A stretch of DNA of 64,000 nt from RGIG9379 sp031553005 (lineage in GTDB: Bacteria; Bacteroidota; Bacteroidia; Bacteroidales; Paludibacteraceae). The notes below the pieces were generated by a model that worked only from the letters and a program-made list of their open reading frames with translations, did no database searches and was not told where the DNA came from. The position numbers and the translations under genes are program-made. This document shows, piece by piece, positions 26,338 through 35,478 of the stretch; within the stretch, counting starts at the first letter, position 1, and every line of letters starts with the position of its first letter. The stretch lies in assembly GCA_031553005.1 (NCBI GenBank), contig JAVBMA010000007.1:28174-92173 (forward strand), in the 5' to 3' direction.

Positions 26338-26421
26338 AGGAAAAGGAATTTTATTCAACCGGAATCCGGGATAAGCGAGATTCCGGACGTAACATAATGA
26401 AGAACGAAATTCTTTTCCTGC
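26338..26421. terminator. Nested hairpin between convergent genes
   Basis: AGGAAAAGGAATTT near 26338 pairs with AAATTCTTTTCCT ending near 26419, enclosing a second hairpin CCGGAATC/GATTCCGG (26369-26386). The right part (26380-26413) is a copy of the dispersed ATTCCG repeat. It separates the Rieske-like gene from the 3' end of rodA. Confidence 0.55.
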
Positions 26422-26514
26422 TGAAAATCAATAAGCACAAAATATAGATACTCTCTTGCCTGAGATATAAATCGGCGTCGTTTGCATCCAGAAAAGCTTT
26501 CGGGACAGTATTCC

Positions 26515-27984
26515 TTATGTCTTCAAATACTCCATCCGGCTTGCGTCCAGGCGGATAAAAATAAACAGAAGGATAGTAAATCCCCAGAGGGAAGATCCTC
26601 CATAGCTGAAAAAAGGCAACGGAATCCCGATAACAGGCGTCAGACCGATTACCATTCCGACATTAATGGCAAGATGGAAAAAGAGTATCGCAGCGACGCA
26701 ATAGCCGTAAATACGGCTGAAAGGAGAGCGTTGCCGCTCGGCCAGATAAATCAGCCTCAGCAACAGAATCAGAAATAAAGCAAGAACCAATGTTGTCCCG
26801 ATAAAACCATGCTCTTCACCTACGGTACAAAAAATAAAATCGGTATCCTGTTCAGGGACATATTTCAATTTGGTTTGCGTACCGTTCAAAAAGCCTTTCC
26901 CTGCCAATCCGCCGGAGCCTATTGCAATAACCGACTGATTTACGTTGTAACCGGCTTTCTGAGGGTCATTTTCCATACCCAAAGTCACTTTGATACGTGT
27001 TTGTTGATGAGGCTGCAACACATTGTCGAAAGCATAATCGGCTACGTTTACCAGCAATAGGGAGCCTATCAGAAAAAGAATGATCCCCACATACGAAAAC
27101 CGTCTGCGGGTAATTGCATTTATCAATAAATAGATAATTGATAAACCAATGGAGAAGTAACAGACATACGTAAAATGAATGGGCAGATCAAACTGGAAAT
27201 AAAGCAGGGCGCAAATGCCAAATAGTATTATATTTCCAATGAGCGTATTCCGGGCGGTAAAGAAATCTTTGGGATAAACCAGAAGGAATCCGATCTGTAT
27301 CAGTATAGCCATAATCATAACCAGAAACAGTCCGTATGACTCTTCCGGAAAAGCCGGAATAATACCTACATCTCCAAACTTTATTGTAACAATAAAAAAG
27401 AGGGCAACACAAAAAACGAGGAAAAGGATTATACCGGGCATCCCTTCCCTGTACAACACAAAAAGCAAGGCGGTATATACTAATGCCGATCCGGTTTCCT
27501 GCTGCAATATAATCAGGCAAAACGGCAGAAAGACAATGGCGAACAACAAAAGAGTATCTTTCAGGTGTGTCATTTTGAACCCGTAAGAACTCATAAATTT
27601 GGCAATAGCCAGACAGGTAGCGGCTTTCGCAAATTCTGCCGGCTGTAAGCTGACAGGACCCAGCACAAGCCATGAACGGGATCCTTTAATTTCAGGAGCA
27701 ATAAGGACCGTAAGGACTAATAAAGAGATCGAAATGCCGTAGAATAAATAAGCGAAGATGCTATAAATACGGTTATCGAGTGTCAGTAAAACAGCCGCTA
27801 TGAGAAACGAAAAACCGATCCATACCAATTGCTTGCCATATCTCTGGGAAAAATCCCAAAGAGCGGAATCTTCGAAGTTATAAACAGCCCCATAGATGGA
27901 AAACAGCCCCATCGTAACCAACAACAGATATAACGCGATCGTAATCCAGTCGATACTCCTTACTATGCTAATTTGACGTGACAA
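26515..27984 (-). CDS. rodA: Rod-shape peptidoglycan glycosyltransferase RodA
   Basis: RodA is the SEDS-family glycosyltransferase of the elongation machinery and works with PBP2. The protein has about 10-12 helices and the SEDS landmarks WLVLGPVSLQPAEFAKAA, a large periplasmic loop, LIGSGGLAGKGFLNGTQ-type sequence (AIGSGGLAGKGFLNG), PEQDTDFIFCTVGEEHGFIG and GIPLPFFSYGGSSLW. The start is taken as TTG at 27984 (MSRQISIVRSIDW), overlapping the mrdA stop by 17 nt; this gives 489 residues and a family-like N-terminus. An ATG at 28044 would add 20 unlike residues. It is the last gene of the mre-mrd cluster. Confidence 0.93.
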   Translation of the reverse strand: MSRQISIVRSIDWITIALYLLLVTMGLFSIYGAVYNFEDSALWDFSQRYGKQLVWIGFSFLIAAVLLTLDNRIYSIFAYLFYGISISLLVLTVLIAPEIKGSRSWLVLGPVSLQPAEFAKAATCLAIAKFMSSYGFKMTHLKDTLLLFAIVFLPFCLIILQQETGSALVYTALLFVLYREGMPGIILFLVFCVALFFIVTIKFGDVGIIPAFPEESYGLFLVMIMAILIQIGFLLVYPKDFFTARNTLIGNIILFGICALLYFQFDLPIHFTYVCYFSIGLSIIYLLINAITRRRFSYVGIILFLIGSLLLVNVADYAFDNVLQPHQQTRIKVTLGMENDPQKAGYNVNQSVIAIGSGGLAGKGFLNGTQTKLKYVPEQDTDFIFCTVGEEHGFIGTTLVLALFLILLLRLIYLAERQRSPFSRIYGYCVAAILFFHLAINVGMVIGLTPVIGIPLPFFSYGGSSLWGFTILLFIFIRLDASRMEYLKT

Positions 27985-29809
27985 TAGGTAAAAGGTTAGT
28001 GTTAAACATTCTTTCTTCCAAATAATTCCTGCGGGCAGGCACATATCCCTTAATATACTTCTCAATCATCAAGGATGCAATCGGAGCAGCCCAAGTCGCT
28101 CCAAATCCACTATTCTCGACTACAACGCAGATTGCAATCTGAGGATTATCCTTCGGGGCAAAAGCCATAAAGATCGAGTGGTCTTTTCCGTGCGGGTTCT
28201 GCGCCGTTCCGGTCTTTCCGCAAACTTCGATACTATCTATGCGCGATGCCCAACCGGTTCCCGCTTTCATTACCAAATCCATACCTTCTACGATCGGATC
28301 GAAATACTGAGGATCGATAGTCACCACTTTCTTTTGAATAAAAGAACGGTCAATCTCGCCTCCTTCAATCTCCTTTACCAAATGCGGTGTATAATAATAT
28401 CCCCGGTTTCCGATAATGGCGCCCAAATTGGCAATTTGCAACGGAGTGGCAAGTACTTCTCCCTGTCCTATTGACAAAGAGACAACCGTCAACGATTTCC
28501 ACCGGTCTTTTCCATAAATCTTATCATATATCTCCACATTCGGGATATACCCTCTTTTCTCATTCGGCACGTCGGCTCCAAGCTTATAACCGAATCCCAA
28601 AGAGACAACATGGTTTTTCCAGACATCAAATGCTGCGGAGACTTTCTTGTACTTGGGGGCATCAAGCATTGCCCTGAATCCGGCGCAATAATAGGCATTG
28701 CATGAATGCTGCACGGATTGCACTAAATTCAATGGCGAAAAATGGGCGTGACAGCCTACTTTAAAACTTCCTACGTGATAACCTTTGGAACAACCGTAAG
28801 AGGTTCCGCGGTTAATTATTTTTTCCTGCTGAAAAATCAGTGCATTAACGGTTTTGAAGGTGGAACCCGGCGGATAGCATGCCATCATAGGCCTGTCGAA
28901 CAGCGGCTTTAACGGGTCATTAACCAGCTTTTTATAATTCTTGGAGCGTTGCCTTCCGACAAGTAACGAAGGGTCATATGTCGGACTGGAGACCAAAGCA
29001 AGGATTTCGCCCGTAGAAGGATTGATAGCAGCAATGCTTCCTACCTTATTTTGCATCAATTCCTCCCCGTAAGCCTGCAAATCAACATCAATCGACAGCA
29101 TCAGGTTTTTACCGGGCTTGGAAGGGACATCATGTATTCCTCCTTCATATTTTCCCTGTATTCGTCCGTGGGCGTCGCGAAGCAGGATTTCAACTCCTTT
29201 TTCTCCACGCAACTCCTTTTCATAAGTAAGTTCTATCCCGTTTTGCCCGGCAAAATCGCCTGCTATATAGAATTCATCATTGGCAACCGTTTTTTTTGAA
29301 ACTTCGCCGATTGACCCGAGCAACAGGGCGGCATTAGGGTAGCTGTATTCGCGTAGTGTTCGTTTCTGAATATAAACTCCGGGAAACTTAAATAATTTTT
29401 CCTGCAAAACGCCGTATTCTGCCGAAGACAATTGGCTCATAAACGCCTGTGGAGTATAACTTGAATATCCGGCTTTGTTTCTTATATCTCTGATGCGGTT
29501 ATTGAAATTCTCGACGGTAATTCCCAACGTATTGCAAAAGTCAAGCGTATCCAGCCCCCTTATTTCTTTCATCACAATCATCACATCGTAGGCAGGTTTA
29601 TTAAATACCAATACTTTTCCGTTCCGGTCTTTTATCAATCCCCTGACCGGAAACTCTACCCTTTTCAGGAAAGCATTGCTATCGGCTTTATCCTGATAGG
29701 AATCATCAACAATCTGCAAATTAAATAACCGGACGATATAGATGGCTACAACAAGTATCATCAATCCGCCGATAATTAATCTTCGATTCTGGAATTGGTC
29801 GTTGATCAT
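27968..29809 (-). CDS. mrdA: Penicillin-binding protein 2 (elongation transpeptidase)
   Basis: PBP2 is the class B transpeptidase that cross-links peptidoglycan during elongation. The 613-residue protein has one N-terminal membrane helix (about 12-32), a dimerisation domain and a C-terminal transpeptidase domain with all three active-site motifs: S316-T-F-K (GSTFKTV), S368-C-N and K531-T-G (KTGTAQNP). Length fits (about 600-650). It lies between mreD (179 nt upstream) and rodA (17-nt overlap), the normal order. The spacer before it contains a CTTTCACC word repeat. Confidence 0.95.
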   Translation of the reverse strand: MINDQFQNRRLIIGGLMILVVAIYIVRLFNLQIVDDSYQDKADSNAFLKRVEFPVRGLIKDRNGKVLVFNKPAYDVMIVMKEIRGLDTLDFCNTLGITVENFNNRIRDIRNKAGYSSYTPQAFMSQLSSAEYGVLQEKLFKFPGVYIQKRTLREYSYPNAALLLGSIGEVSKKTVANDEFYIAGDFAGQNGIELTYEKELRGEKGVEILLRDAHGRIQGKYEGGIHDVPSKPGKNLMLSIDVDLQAYGEELMQNKVGSIAAINPSTGEILALVSSPTYDPSLLVGRQRSKNYKKLVNDPLKPLFDRPMMACYPPGSTFKTVNALIFQQEKIINRGTSYGCSKGYHVGSFKVGCHAHFSPLNLVQSVQHSCNAYYCAGFRAMLDAPKYKKVSAAFDVWKNHVVSLGFGYKLGADVPNEKRGYIPNVEIYDKIYGKDRWKSLTVVSLSIGQGEVLATPLQIANLGAIIGNRGYYYTPHLVKEIEGGEIDRSFIQKKVVTIDPQYFDPIVEGMDLVMKAGTGWASRIDSIEVCGKTGTAQNPHGKDHSIFMAFAPKDNPQIAICVVVENSGFGATWAAPIASLMIEKYIKGYVPARRNYLEERMFNTNLLPIVTSN

Positions 29810-29988
29810 TAGAGATTGTTTAAAATTCTTATCATAAAGTAATTAGATGTCCTCAAGCCGGACAGGCTCTTTTTTCTGCTACAGATGAAAAAAGTAAGAA
29901 AAAAACTCCACTGTGGGTCCTCCACTAAAAATCTTCGGCATTGCACCAAAACGCTTCTTAACTTTCACCTTTCACCTTTCAGCAGTAC

Positions 29989-30492
29989 TTAACGTTTGAG
30001 TTTAAAAACTTCGATACCGACAATAAGCGCCATGGTAAATATAGCGCTGCAAAAGGTTTTTATTAAAACAGTTCCTATATGGGAGAATGTTCCCGCTTCT
30101 ATAAGGAAAAACATAAAATGGTGTATAAGTACGAGATACCCCGCATATTGCAAAAACATTCCCACTCCGTAAGTTTTAATAGAGGGGATAAGGAAATCAT
30201 GTTCTTCGCGCGGGCCGAAGGCTTTCTGGAAAAACGGTTTGATATATGCTATCAATACCGTTGCAAAGGCATTGAATCCAGGCGTTCCGGAAAATATATC
30301 AATTATAAGCCCCATGAAAAAACCGATCAGCAGGGTTGCGCCACGCGTCACCGTAGAGGGAAGTGTGATAATAAAAAGGATGTAAAGGTAAGGATTGACA
30401 AATCCGAAAAACAGGATATTATTCAATATCAATACCTGAACTAATATGTATAAAACGAAATAAAGAGAGTATTTTAAAAACAGATTAATCAT
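29989..30492 (-). CDS. mreD: Rod-shape-determining protein MreD
   Basis: A 167-residue membrane protein with five predicted helices, placed between mreC (8-nt overlap) and mrdA. MreD is a poorly conserved scaffold of the elongasome. The N-terminal LVQVLILNNILFFGFVNPYL matches the typical MreD start in Bacteroidota (QVLILNNI..FGFVNPYLYI), and the helix pair GLIIDIFSGTPGFNAFATVL contains the conserved D-x-F-S-G-TPG-x-N motif. The position and motif make the call firm. Confidence 0.92.
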   Translation of the reverse strand: MINLFLKYSLYFVLYILVQVLILNNILFFGFVNPYLYILFIITLPSTVTRGATLLIGFFMGLIIDIFSGTPGFNAFATVLIAYIKPFFQKAFGPREEHDFLIPSIKTYGVGMFLQYAGYLVLIHHFMFFLIEAGTFSHIGTVLIKTFCSAIFTMALIVGIEVFKLKR

Positions 30493-31333
30493 TGCTTATT
30501 CCCTCCTTTCTTTCCAGTTCCTTCCGTTCTTCCGCATTCTTATAGTTGATTACGTCAACATAAGAGAGCTGGTTAAAATCGGTAAACAGGTTTACTTCTA
30601 TAAAGAAAAAATTATCATTGTCCTTCCGGAAAGAACGTACAATACCTATATTTATCCCTTCTGGAAAAATGGAAGAATAACCGCTGGTTACAACCGTATC
30701 TCCTACTTCGACAGGGATATATAGAGGAACCTCTTCGAGCAATGCTTTGCGCGCATCCTTGCCGTCCCAGACAAGAGAGCCCGTCTTGCTACGGTTCTTG
30801 ATTTTTGCGCTGATGCGCGAAGAGGGGTTCAGAACCGGCAATACAACCGAGAAGTGTCTGGAGACGCTGCTCACAATCCCCACCACGCCCGATTCGTTTA
30901 TCACTCCCATTTCGGGAAGGATGCCATCATCGGATCCCTTGTCAAGGGTCAAATAGTTTTTATATTTATTGGCAGATGCATTGATTACTTTTGCTGTAAT
31001 AAAAGTATAATTCTTTTCGGCAGCACGGTTTTGGCGGACTTGGAAATTAGAGTCCTGTTTGATAAAATTCAATTCGTTTTCAATTGCGTAGAGTTCATTT
31101 TTCAATGAAGCATTCTCTCCGGCAAGTTCATCGTTTATCGTTTTCAGTTTAAAATATTCGGAAACGGAATTGGAAAAACGATAGATCTCACCTACAACCA
31201 TATTGCTTGAATTCAGAAACCGGCTTCGTTGAAATTGATTGTAATCGATTACAAGAATTAACGAAATGGCTTCTAAAAACAAGAATAGAAATAGTATTTT
31301 AAACGTAAGTAAGAAACGAATTAACGTCCTCAT
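30485..31333 (-). CDS. mreC: Rod-shape-determining protein MreC
   Basis: MreC is the bitopic scaffold that links MreB to the periplasmic synthases. The 282-residue protein has one N-terminal helix (about residues 8-28), a coiled coil (about 65-100, LAGENASLKNELYAIENELN) and a double beta-barrel region with VVGIVSSVSRHFSVVLPVLN and GDTVVTSGYSSIFPEGINIG, the family's central signature. It starts 122 nt after mreB; that spacer holds a short inverted repeat (31369-31413). Its stop overlaps the mreD start. Confidence 0.95.
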   Translation of the reverse strand: MRTLIRFLLTFKILFLFLFLEAISLILVIDYNQFQRSRFLNSSNMVVGEIYRFSNSVSEYFKLKTINDELAGENASLKNELYAIENELNFIKQDSNFQVRQNRAAEKNYTFITAKVINASANKYKNYLTLDKGSDDGILPEMGVINESGVVGIVSSVSRHFSVVLPVLNPSSRISAKIKNRSKTGSLVWDGKDARKALLEEVPLYIPVEVGDTVVTSGYSSIFPEGINIGIVRSFRKDNDNFFFIEVNLFTDFNQLSYVDVINYKNAEERKELERKEGISND

Positions 31334-31368
31334 AGGAATCTGTTATCAAATCGATTTATTAAAACCCA

Positions 31369-31413
31369 AGAGACACGGAAACACGAAGTATGTTCCGTGT
31401 TCTCCGCGTCTCT
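31369..31413. repeat. Short inverted repeat between mreB and mreC
   Basis: AGAGACACGGAAACACGAA (31369-31387) pairs with TTCCGTGTTCTCCGCGTCTC (31393-31412) imperfectly. The arms are made of ACACGGA/CACGAA-type words like the CACAAAG elements elsewhere in the window. It lies inside the mre operon. Confidence 0.6.
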
Positions 31414-31455
31414 ATGCTTTATTTACTTTATCCTTGACCGGGCGCCAATATCTGA

Positions 31456-32475
31456 TTAGCGCATAAGGAATGAAAATCTGTCTACATTTTTAAGGGCAAC
31501 ACCTGTTCCGCGGGCAACTGCATGCAACGGATCATCTGCAATATGGAACGGAATGCCTATTTTGTTTGTCAAACGTTTGTCTAATCCACGGAGTTGTGCT
31601 CCACCTCCTGCCAGCCATATACCTTTGGTTACGATATCGGCATACAATTCGGGCGGTGTTTGCTCCAATGCGCTCAATACAGCCGCTTCGATTTTCGATA
31701 TGGACTTTTCAAGGCAATGGGCTATCTCCTGATAAGATACGGGAACTTCAACCGGAAGGGCTGTCATTTGGTTTGGCCCGCGAACAATATAGTCGTCCGG
31801 AGCATCATCCAAACTGGTCAATGCCGATCCTACGTTTATTTTGATTAGCTCTGCCGTACGTTCTCCGACTTTTATATTGTGCTGACGGCGCATATATTCG
31901 ATCACATCGGCTGTTAAATCGTCCCCGGCAATACGGATAGATTTATTCGATACGATTCCTCCGAGGGAGATAACCGCAATTTCTGTTGTTCCACCACCGA
32001 TATCAACGATCATGTTACCTTCCGGAGCTTCTACATCGATACCAATACCGATAGCTGCCGCCATTGGTTCGTAAATCATATAAACCTCGCGTCCTCCGGC
32101 ATGTTCGGAAGAGTCACGTACAGCCCTGATTTCAACTTCGGTACTTCCCGAAGGTATACAAACGACCATTTTGAGGGAAGGTGAAAACCATCTGTTGCCG
32201 GATGAGGCCATTTTGATCATGCCCCGCAACATTTGTTCGGCAGCGTAGAAGTCAGCAATAACACCATCGCGCAACGGACGTACCGTGCGTATATTCTCAT
32301 GTGTTTTACCGTGCATCTGGCGTGCCTTATCCCCGATGGCAATCATCTTGTCCGTACGGCGGTCAAGGGCAACCACGGAAGGCTCGTCTACAACAATCTT
32401 ATCGTTATGGATAATAATGGTGTTAGCTGTCCCGAGGTCAATTGCTATTTCTTGAGTGAATGAAAATAATCCCAT
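31456..32475 (-). CDS. mreB: Rod-shape-determining protein MreB
   Basis: MreB is the bacterial actin that guides cell-wall elongation. The 339-residue protein shows the actin-fold nucleotide motifs: phosphate 1 DLGTANTII (about residues 13-21), phosphate 2 DIGGGTTEIAVISLGGIV (about 158-175) and adenosine GGGAQLRGLD (about 290). Length is typical. It is the first gene of the mreBCD-mrdA-rodA cluster; purH lies upstream on the same strand across a 155-nt spacer that contains a GTGAAAGG inverted repeat. Confidence 0.97.
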   Translation of the reverse strand: MGLFSFTQEIAIDLGTANTIIIHNDKIVVDEPSVVALDRRTDKMIAIGDKARQMHGKTHENIRTVRPLRDGVIADFYAAEQMLRGMIKMASSGNRWFSPSLKMVVCIPSGSTEVEIRAVRDSSEHAGGREVYMIYEPMAAAIGIGIDVEAPEGNMIVDIGGGTTEIAVISLGGIVSNKSIRIAGDDLTADVIEYMRRQHNIKVGERTAELIKINVGSALTSLDDAPDDYIVRGPNQMTALPVEVPVSYQEIAHCLEKSISKIEAAVLSALEQTPPELYADIVTKGIWLAGGGAQLRGLDKRLTNKIGIPFHIADDPLHAVARGTGVALKNVDRFSFLMR

Positions 32476-32483
32476 ATTTGATT

Positions 32484-32630
32484 AGGTGAAAGGTGAAAAG
32501 TGAAAGGTGAAAATTAATTAAGAGAGGTAAATGGGTGAAAAAATTGGAAGAATTCAGGATATAATGTCCGATTCTCCGGAGTTTTTCAACATACTTTTCA
32601 CTTTTCAACTTTCACTTTTCAACTTTATAA
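32484..32630. repeat. GTGAAAGG word-repeat hairpin between purH and mreB
   Basis: Left arm 32484-32517 consists of GTGAAA words (AGGTGAAAGGTGAAAAGTGA and on); right arm 32593-32630 consists of the complement (ACTTTTCACTTTTCAACTTT and on). The unique centre is about 75 nt. Single arms of the same word type occur at 15478-15507 (just before ssrA), 29956-29985, 44302-44340 and 54953-54983. Confidence 0.8.
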
Positions 32631-34154
32631 TTAGTGTTTAAAATGTCTGAAACCTGTCATTACCATTGCCACTTGATTGGCATTGCAATAGTCGATTGAA
32701 TCTTGGTCTTTAATAGAACCTCCCGGTTGAACTACTGCTGAAATGCCTGCGTTCTTAGCAATCTCAACACAGTCGGCAAATGGGAAAAAGGCATCTGATG
32801 CCATCACTGCATCTTTCAGATCCATGTCAAAAGAGGCTGCTTTTTCAATGGCGTGTTTCAACGCATCTACACGTGATGTTTGCCCTACTCCGCTTGCACA
32901 TAGTTGTTTGTTTTTCGCCAATACGATAGCATTCGATTTGGAATGTTTTACGATTTTGTTGGCAAAAATCATGTCTTCAATTTCTCCTGCTGTCGGATTT
33001 TCTTCGGTAACAATTTTAAAGTCTTCGGCAGTTTCTGTCTTCAGGTCTTTATCTTGCACCAAAAATCCGTTCAGCAAGGAGCGAACTTGTTTGGCTGGTA
33101 ATTTTGTATCTTTTTGAACCAGAATAATACGGTTCTTCTTTTGTGTAAGGATTTCCAATGCATCCAAATCATAATCGGGAGCAATGATTACTTCAAAGAA
33201 AAGTTTGTTAATCTCTTCGGCAGTCTCTTTATCAACAACAGCATTGGTGATAAGAACTCCTCCGAATGCAGAAACAGGATCGCCTGCAAGTGCGTCTTTC
33301 CATGCATCAACCAATTTGGAACGGGAAGCTACTCCGCATGCGTTGTTGTGCTTAAGAATGGCAAAAGTAATATCCTCAAAATCGGCAATAAGATTAACTG
33401 CTGCATCGATATCGAGCAAATTGTTGTATGAGATTTCTTTTCCTTGCAATTGTTCGAACATATCTTCAAAGTTGCCATAGAACAATCCCTTTTGATGCGG
33501 ATTTTCTCCGTAACGAAGGGCTTTCATATTGTTGGCTGTGCAACGAAGGGCAGAACCTTCCTCTCCGTCGAAATAATTGAATATAGCTGAGTCGTAGTGT
33601 GAAGAAACGGCAAAAGCTTCTTTAGCAAACCATTTGCGGGTTTCAAGGGAAGTTTCGGCTCCCTGTTCGTTCAATATATCCAAAAGCGGTTCGTATTGTG
33701 CTTGAGAAGCTACGATAACCACGTCTTTGAAATTTTTAGCAGCAGCCCTGATTAGGGAGATACCGCCTATATCTATTTTTTCTATGATATCTTGTTCTTC
33801 AGCGCCTGATGCAACTGTATCTTCAAACGGATACAAATCGACAATAACTAAATCGATCTCGGGGATTTCATATTCGGATAGCTGAGCCAAATCTTTAGGA
33901 TTTTCGCGTCTGCCGAGAATACCTCCGAAAACTTTCGGATGCAATGTTTTTACTCTTCCTCCAAGAATAGAAGGATAACCGGTAAGTGATTCGACAGATT
34001 GACAAGGGATGCCAAGCGACTCAATAAACGTTTGGGTTCCACCTGTTGAGATAAAATTCACCCCTTCTGCATGTAATTTTTTAATAATTTCGTCCAATTT
34101 ATCCTTGTGATAAACAGAGACTAATGCGTTTTTAATTTTTTTAGAATCAGCCAT
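32631..34154 (-). CDS. purH: Bifunctional AICAR transformylase/IMP cyclohydrolase
   Basis: PurH performs the last two steps of IMP synthesis. The 507-residue protein has the N-terminal MGS-like cyclohydrolase domain (LVSVYHKDKLDEIIKKL, FISTGGTQTFIESLGI, GGRVKTLHPKVFGGIL, to about residue 190) and the C-terminal transformylase domain (ALRYGENPHQKGLFYG, KHNNACGVAS, DPVSAFGGVL and, near the end, SDAFFPFADCVEIA and VQPGGSIKDQD). Length fits the family. A -7 box TATTTTTG is found on the minus strand at 34182-34189, about 28 nt before the start, so it probably leads the transcript that may continue into mreB. Confidence 0.97.
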   Translation of the reverse strand: MADSKKIKNALVSVYHKDKLDEIIKKLHAEGVNFISTGGTQTFIESLGIPCQSVESLTGYPSILGGRVKTLHPKVFGGILGRRENPKDLAQLSEYEIPEIDLVIVDLYPFEDTVASGAEEQDIIEKIDIGGISLIRAAAKNFKDVVIVASQAQYEPLLDILNEQGAETSLETRKWFAKEAFAVSSHYDSAIFNYFDGEEGSALRCTANNMKALRYGENPHQKGLFYGNFEDMFEQLQGKEISYNNLLDIDAAVNLIADFEDITFAILKHNNACGVASRSKLVDAWKDALAGDPVSAFGGVLITNAVVDKETAEEINKLFFEVIIAPDYDLDALEILTQKKNRIILVQKDTKLPAKQVRSLLNGFLVQDKDLKTETAEDFKIVTEENPTAGEIEDMIFANKIVKHSKSNAIVLAKNKQLCASGVGQTSRVDALKHAIEKAASFDMDLKDAVMASDAFFPFADCVEIAKNAGISAVVQPGGSIKDQDSIDYCNANQVAMVMTGFRHFKH

Positions 34155-34181
34155 TTAGTTATACCATTTTTTTGAATATTG

Positions 34182-34189
34182 CAAAAATA
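34182..34189 (-). promoter_or_regulatory. -7 box before purH
   Basis: Minus-strand TATTTTTG matches TAnnTTTG and lies 28 nt upstream of the purH ATG (34154). No -33 TTTG is visible at the right distance. Confidence 0.45.
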
Positions 34190-34275
34190 TAAAATATAAC
34201 TCGGTTTTAGAAATAAAATATAGCTTTTTATTACTAAAAAAACTTTTTGTTTATTTGATTTTTAGAGCGATAGGA

Positions 34276-34305
34276 TGTAGAGACGGGGCATGCCCCGTCT
34301 CTACA
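34276..34305. repeat. Perfect 30-bp palindrome
   Basis: TGTAGAGACGGGGCA followed directly by its exact complement TGCCCCGTCTCTACA, with no loop. It lies between the GT2 gene stop (34318) and purH. I recall closely similar GTAGAGACG...CGTCTCTAC palindromes as dispersed repeats in other bacterial genomes. In RNA it could act as a terminator for the GT2 gene, though no T tract follows. Confidence 0.75.
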
Positions 34306-34317
34306 ATATGACATAAT

Positions 34318-35388
34318 TTACCATTTATTTTTTCTGAAAATTCCGCTAAAAGCACTCCAAGCAATATAGAAAGGATAAATTGCAGCAACGGGAAGTACCC
34401 ATTTCAAACACTTTTTCAGGCCAAAAAAGGGAGCAACGGTAGATAGAAAAAAGAAATCAACTAATGCTTTCCATAGGAAAACAAGCAGCAATAATTTAAA
34501 TTTTGCGGTAAACAGCAGTAAAAGAAAAAAAACAGACAATCCCAATACGGTAAAAGCGGTAAGCAATACTGCAAAATCGCGATACCCCGGACTTTTGGAT
34601 GCCCAACGCCGGCGTTGGTTTAAAAAACCGGAAAGGGTAGGTTGGGCTTTTGTTGTAACAACCGCATCTGCCGATTTCAAAAAAGTAATTTTCTTTTTGG
34701 ATTTTTTTGCGGATAATAACAGGAACATATCATCTCCGGAAGCAAACTCCTGATGTTGCGCATGGGCGGCATCATCCCAGAGAGAGCGTTTGTAGGCGAG
34801 ATTAGCTCCGTTGCACATAATCGGCATATCAATGCCTGCGGCTCCTGCTCCCGAGGCAACCAGACTCATAAACTCCAACGCCTGCATCTCTTCGAATGGA
34901 GAAGAGGATTCCATTTTTACAGCACCGATAATAAATTCGCTCTTACTTTTTTCAAAATAGGCGGCAATCGTCTCAAGCCATTTTTCCGGAGGAATACAGT
35001 CGGCATCAATCTGCACAATGATTTCTCCGCTACTTATGGCGATTCCCTCTTTTAATGCACTTTTTTTCCCTTCGCCTTCTGCATTCACAATTCTAAAATT
35101 CGGATTTGCAACTATAAAACGGCGAATAACGGATCCGGTTTCATCGGAAGAATGGTCATTTACAATTATGAGTTCGAAATTTTTGTATGATTGTTTTTCG
35201 ATTGCAGACAATAAGCTGGGCAAATTGTCTTCTTCATTGCGGGCACAAACAATTACAGAGAGAAATGGCGTTTCTACCTTATTTTTTTTATCTACCGAAA
35301 ACAAAGGAGTTTGCGTCCAGCCTTTTTCGAAAAGAATAATCAGGACGGTGTAGATAAGGAGGAATGATATGAAAATACCGGAGATCAA
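34318..35388 (-). CDS. Membrane glycosyltransferase, family 2
   Basis: A 356-residue GT2 enzyme with an N-terminal helix (about 3-22), a GT-A domain (SVIVCARNEEDNLPSLLSAI, IIVNDHSSDET, and the metal site QIDADC) and three C-terminal helices. The acceptor motif NQRRRWASK corresponds to the (Q/R)xxRW motif of processive or membrane GT2 enzymes. No ATG exists near the start; TTG at 35388 is the only sensible initiator, and it lies four bases from a TAGTGATT repeat. It follows aroA by about 75 nt on the same strand. The sugar donor and the product are unknown. Confidence 0.88.
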   Translation of the reverse strand: MISGIFISFLLIYTVLIILFEKGWTQTPLFSVDKKNKVETPFLSVIVCARNEEDNLPSLLSAIEKQSYKNFELIIVNDHSSDETGSVIRRFIVANPNFRIVNAEGEGKKSALKEGIAISSGEIIVQIDADCIPPEKWLETIAAYFEKSKSEFIIGAVKMESSSPFEEMQALEFMSLVASGAGAAGIDMPIMCNGANLAYKRSLWDDAAHAQHQEFASGDDMFLLLSAKKSKKKITFLKSADAVVTTKAQPTLSGFLNQRRRWASKSPGYRDFAVLLTAFTVLGLSVFFLLLLFTAKFKLLLLVFLWKALVDFFFLSTVAPFFGLKKCLKWVLPVAAIYPFYIAWSAFSGIFRKNKW

Positions 35389-35392
35389 GAAA

Positions 35393-35478
35393 TAGTGATT
35401 AGTGGTTAACGATTAGTGATTAGTGATTAACGCGATAAAGTGATTTTATTAACCACTAATCACTAATCGTTAAGCACT
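35393..35478. repeat. TAGTGATT word-repeat hairpin joining aroA and the GT2 gene
   Basis: Left arm 35393-35430 is built from TAGTGATTAG/GTGGTTAACG words; right arm 35449-35478 is the complement (TTAACCACTAATCACTAATC and GTTAAG). The right arm covers the last three codons and the stop codon of aroA; the left arm ends four bases from the TTG start of the GT2 gene. The element thus forms the whole junction. Confidence 0.8.
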
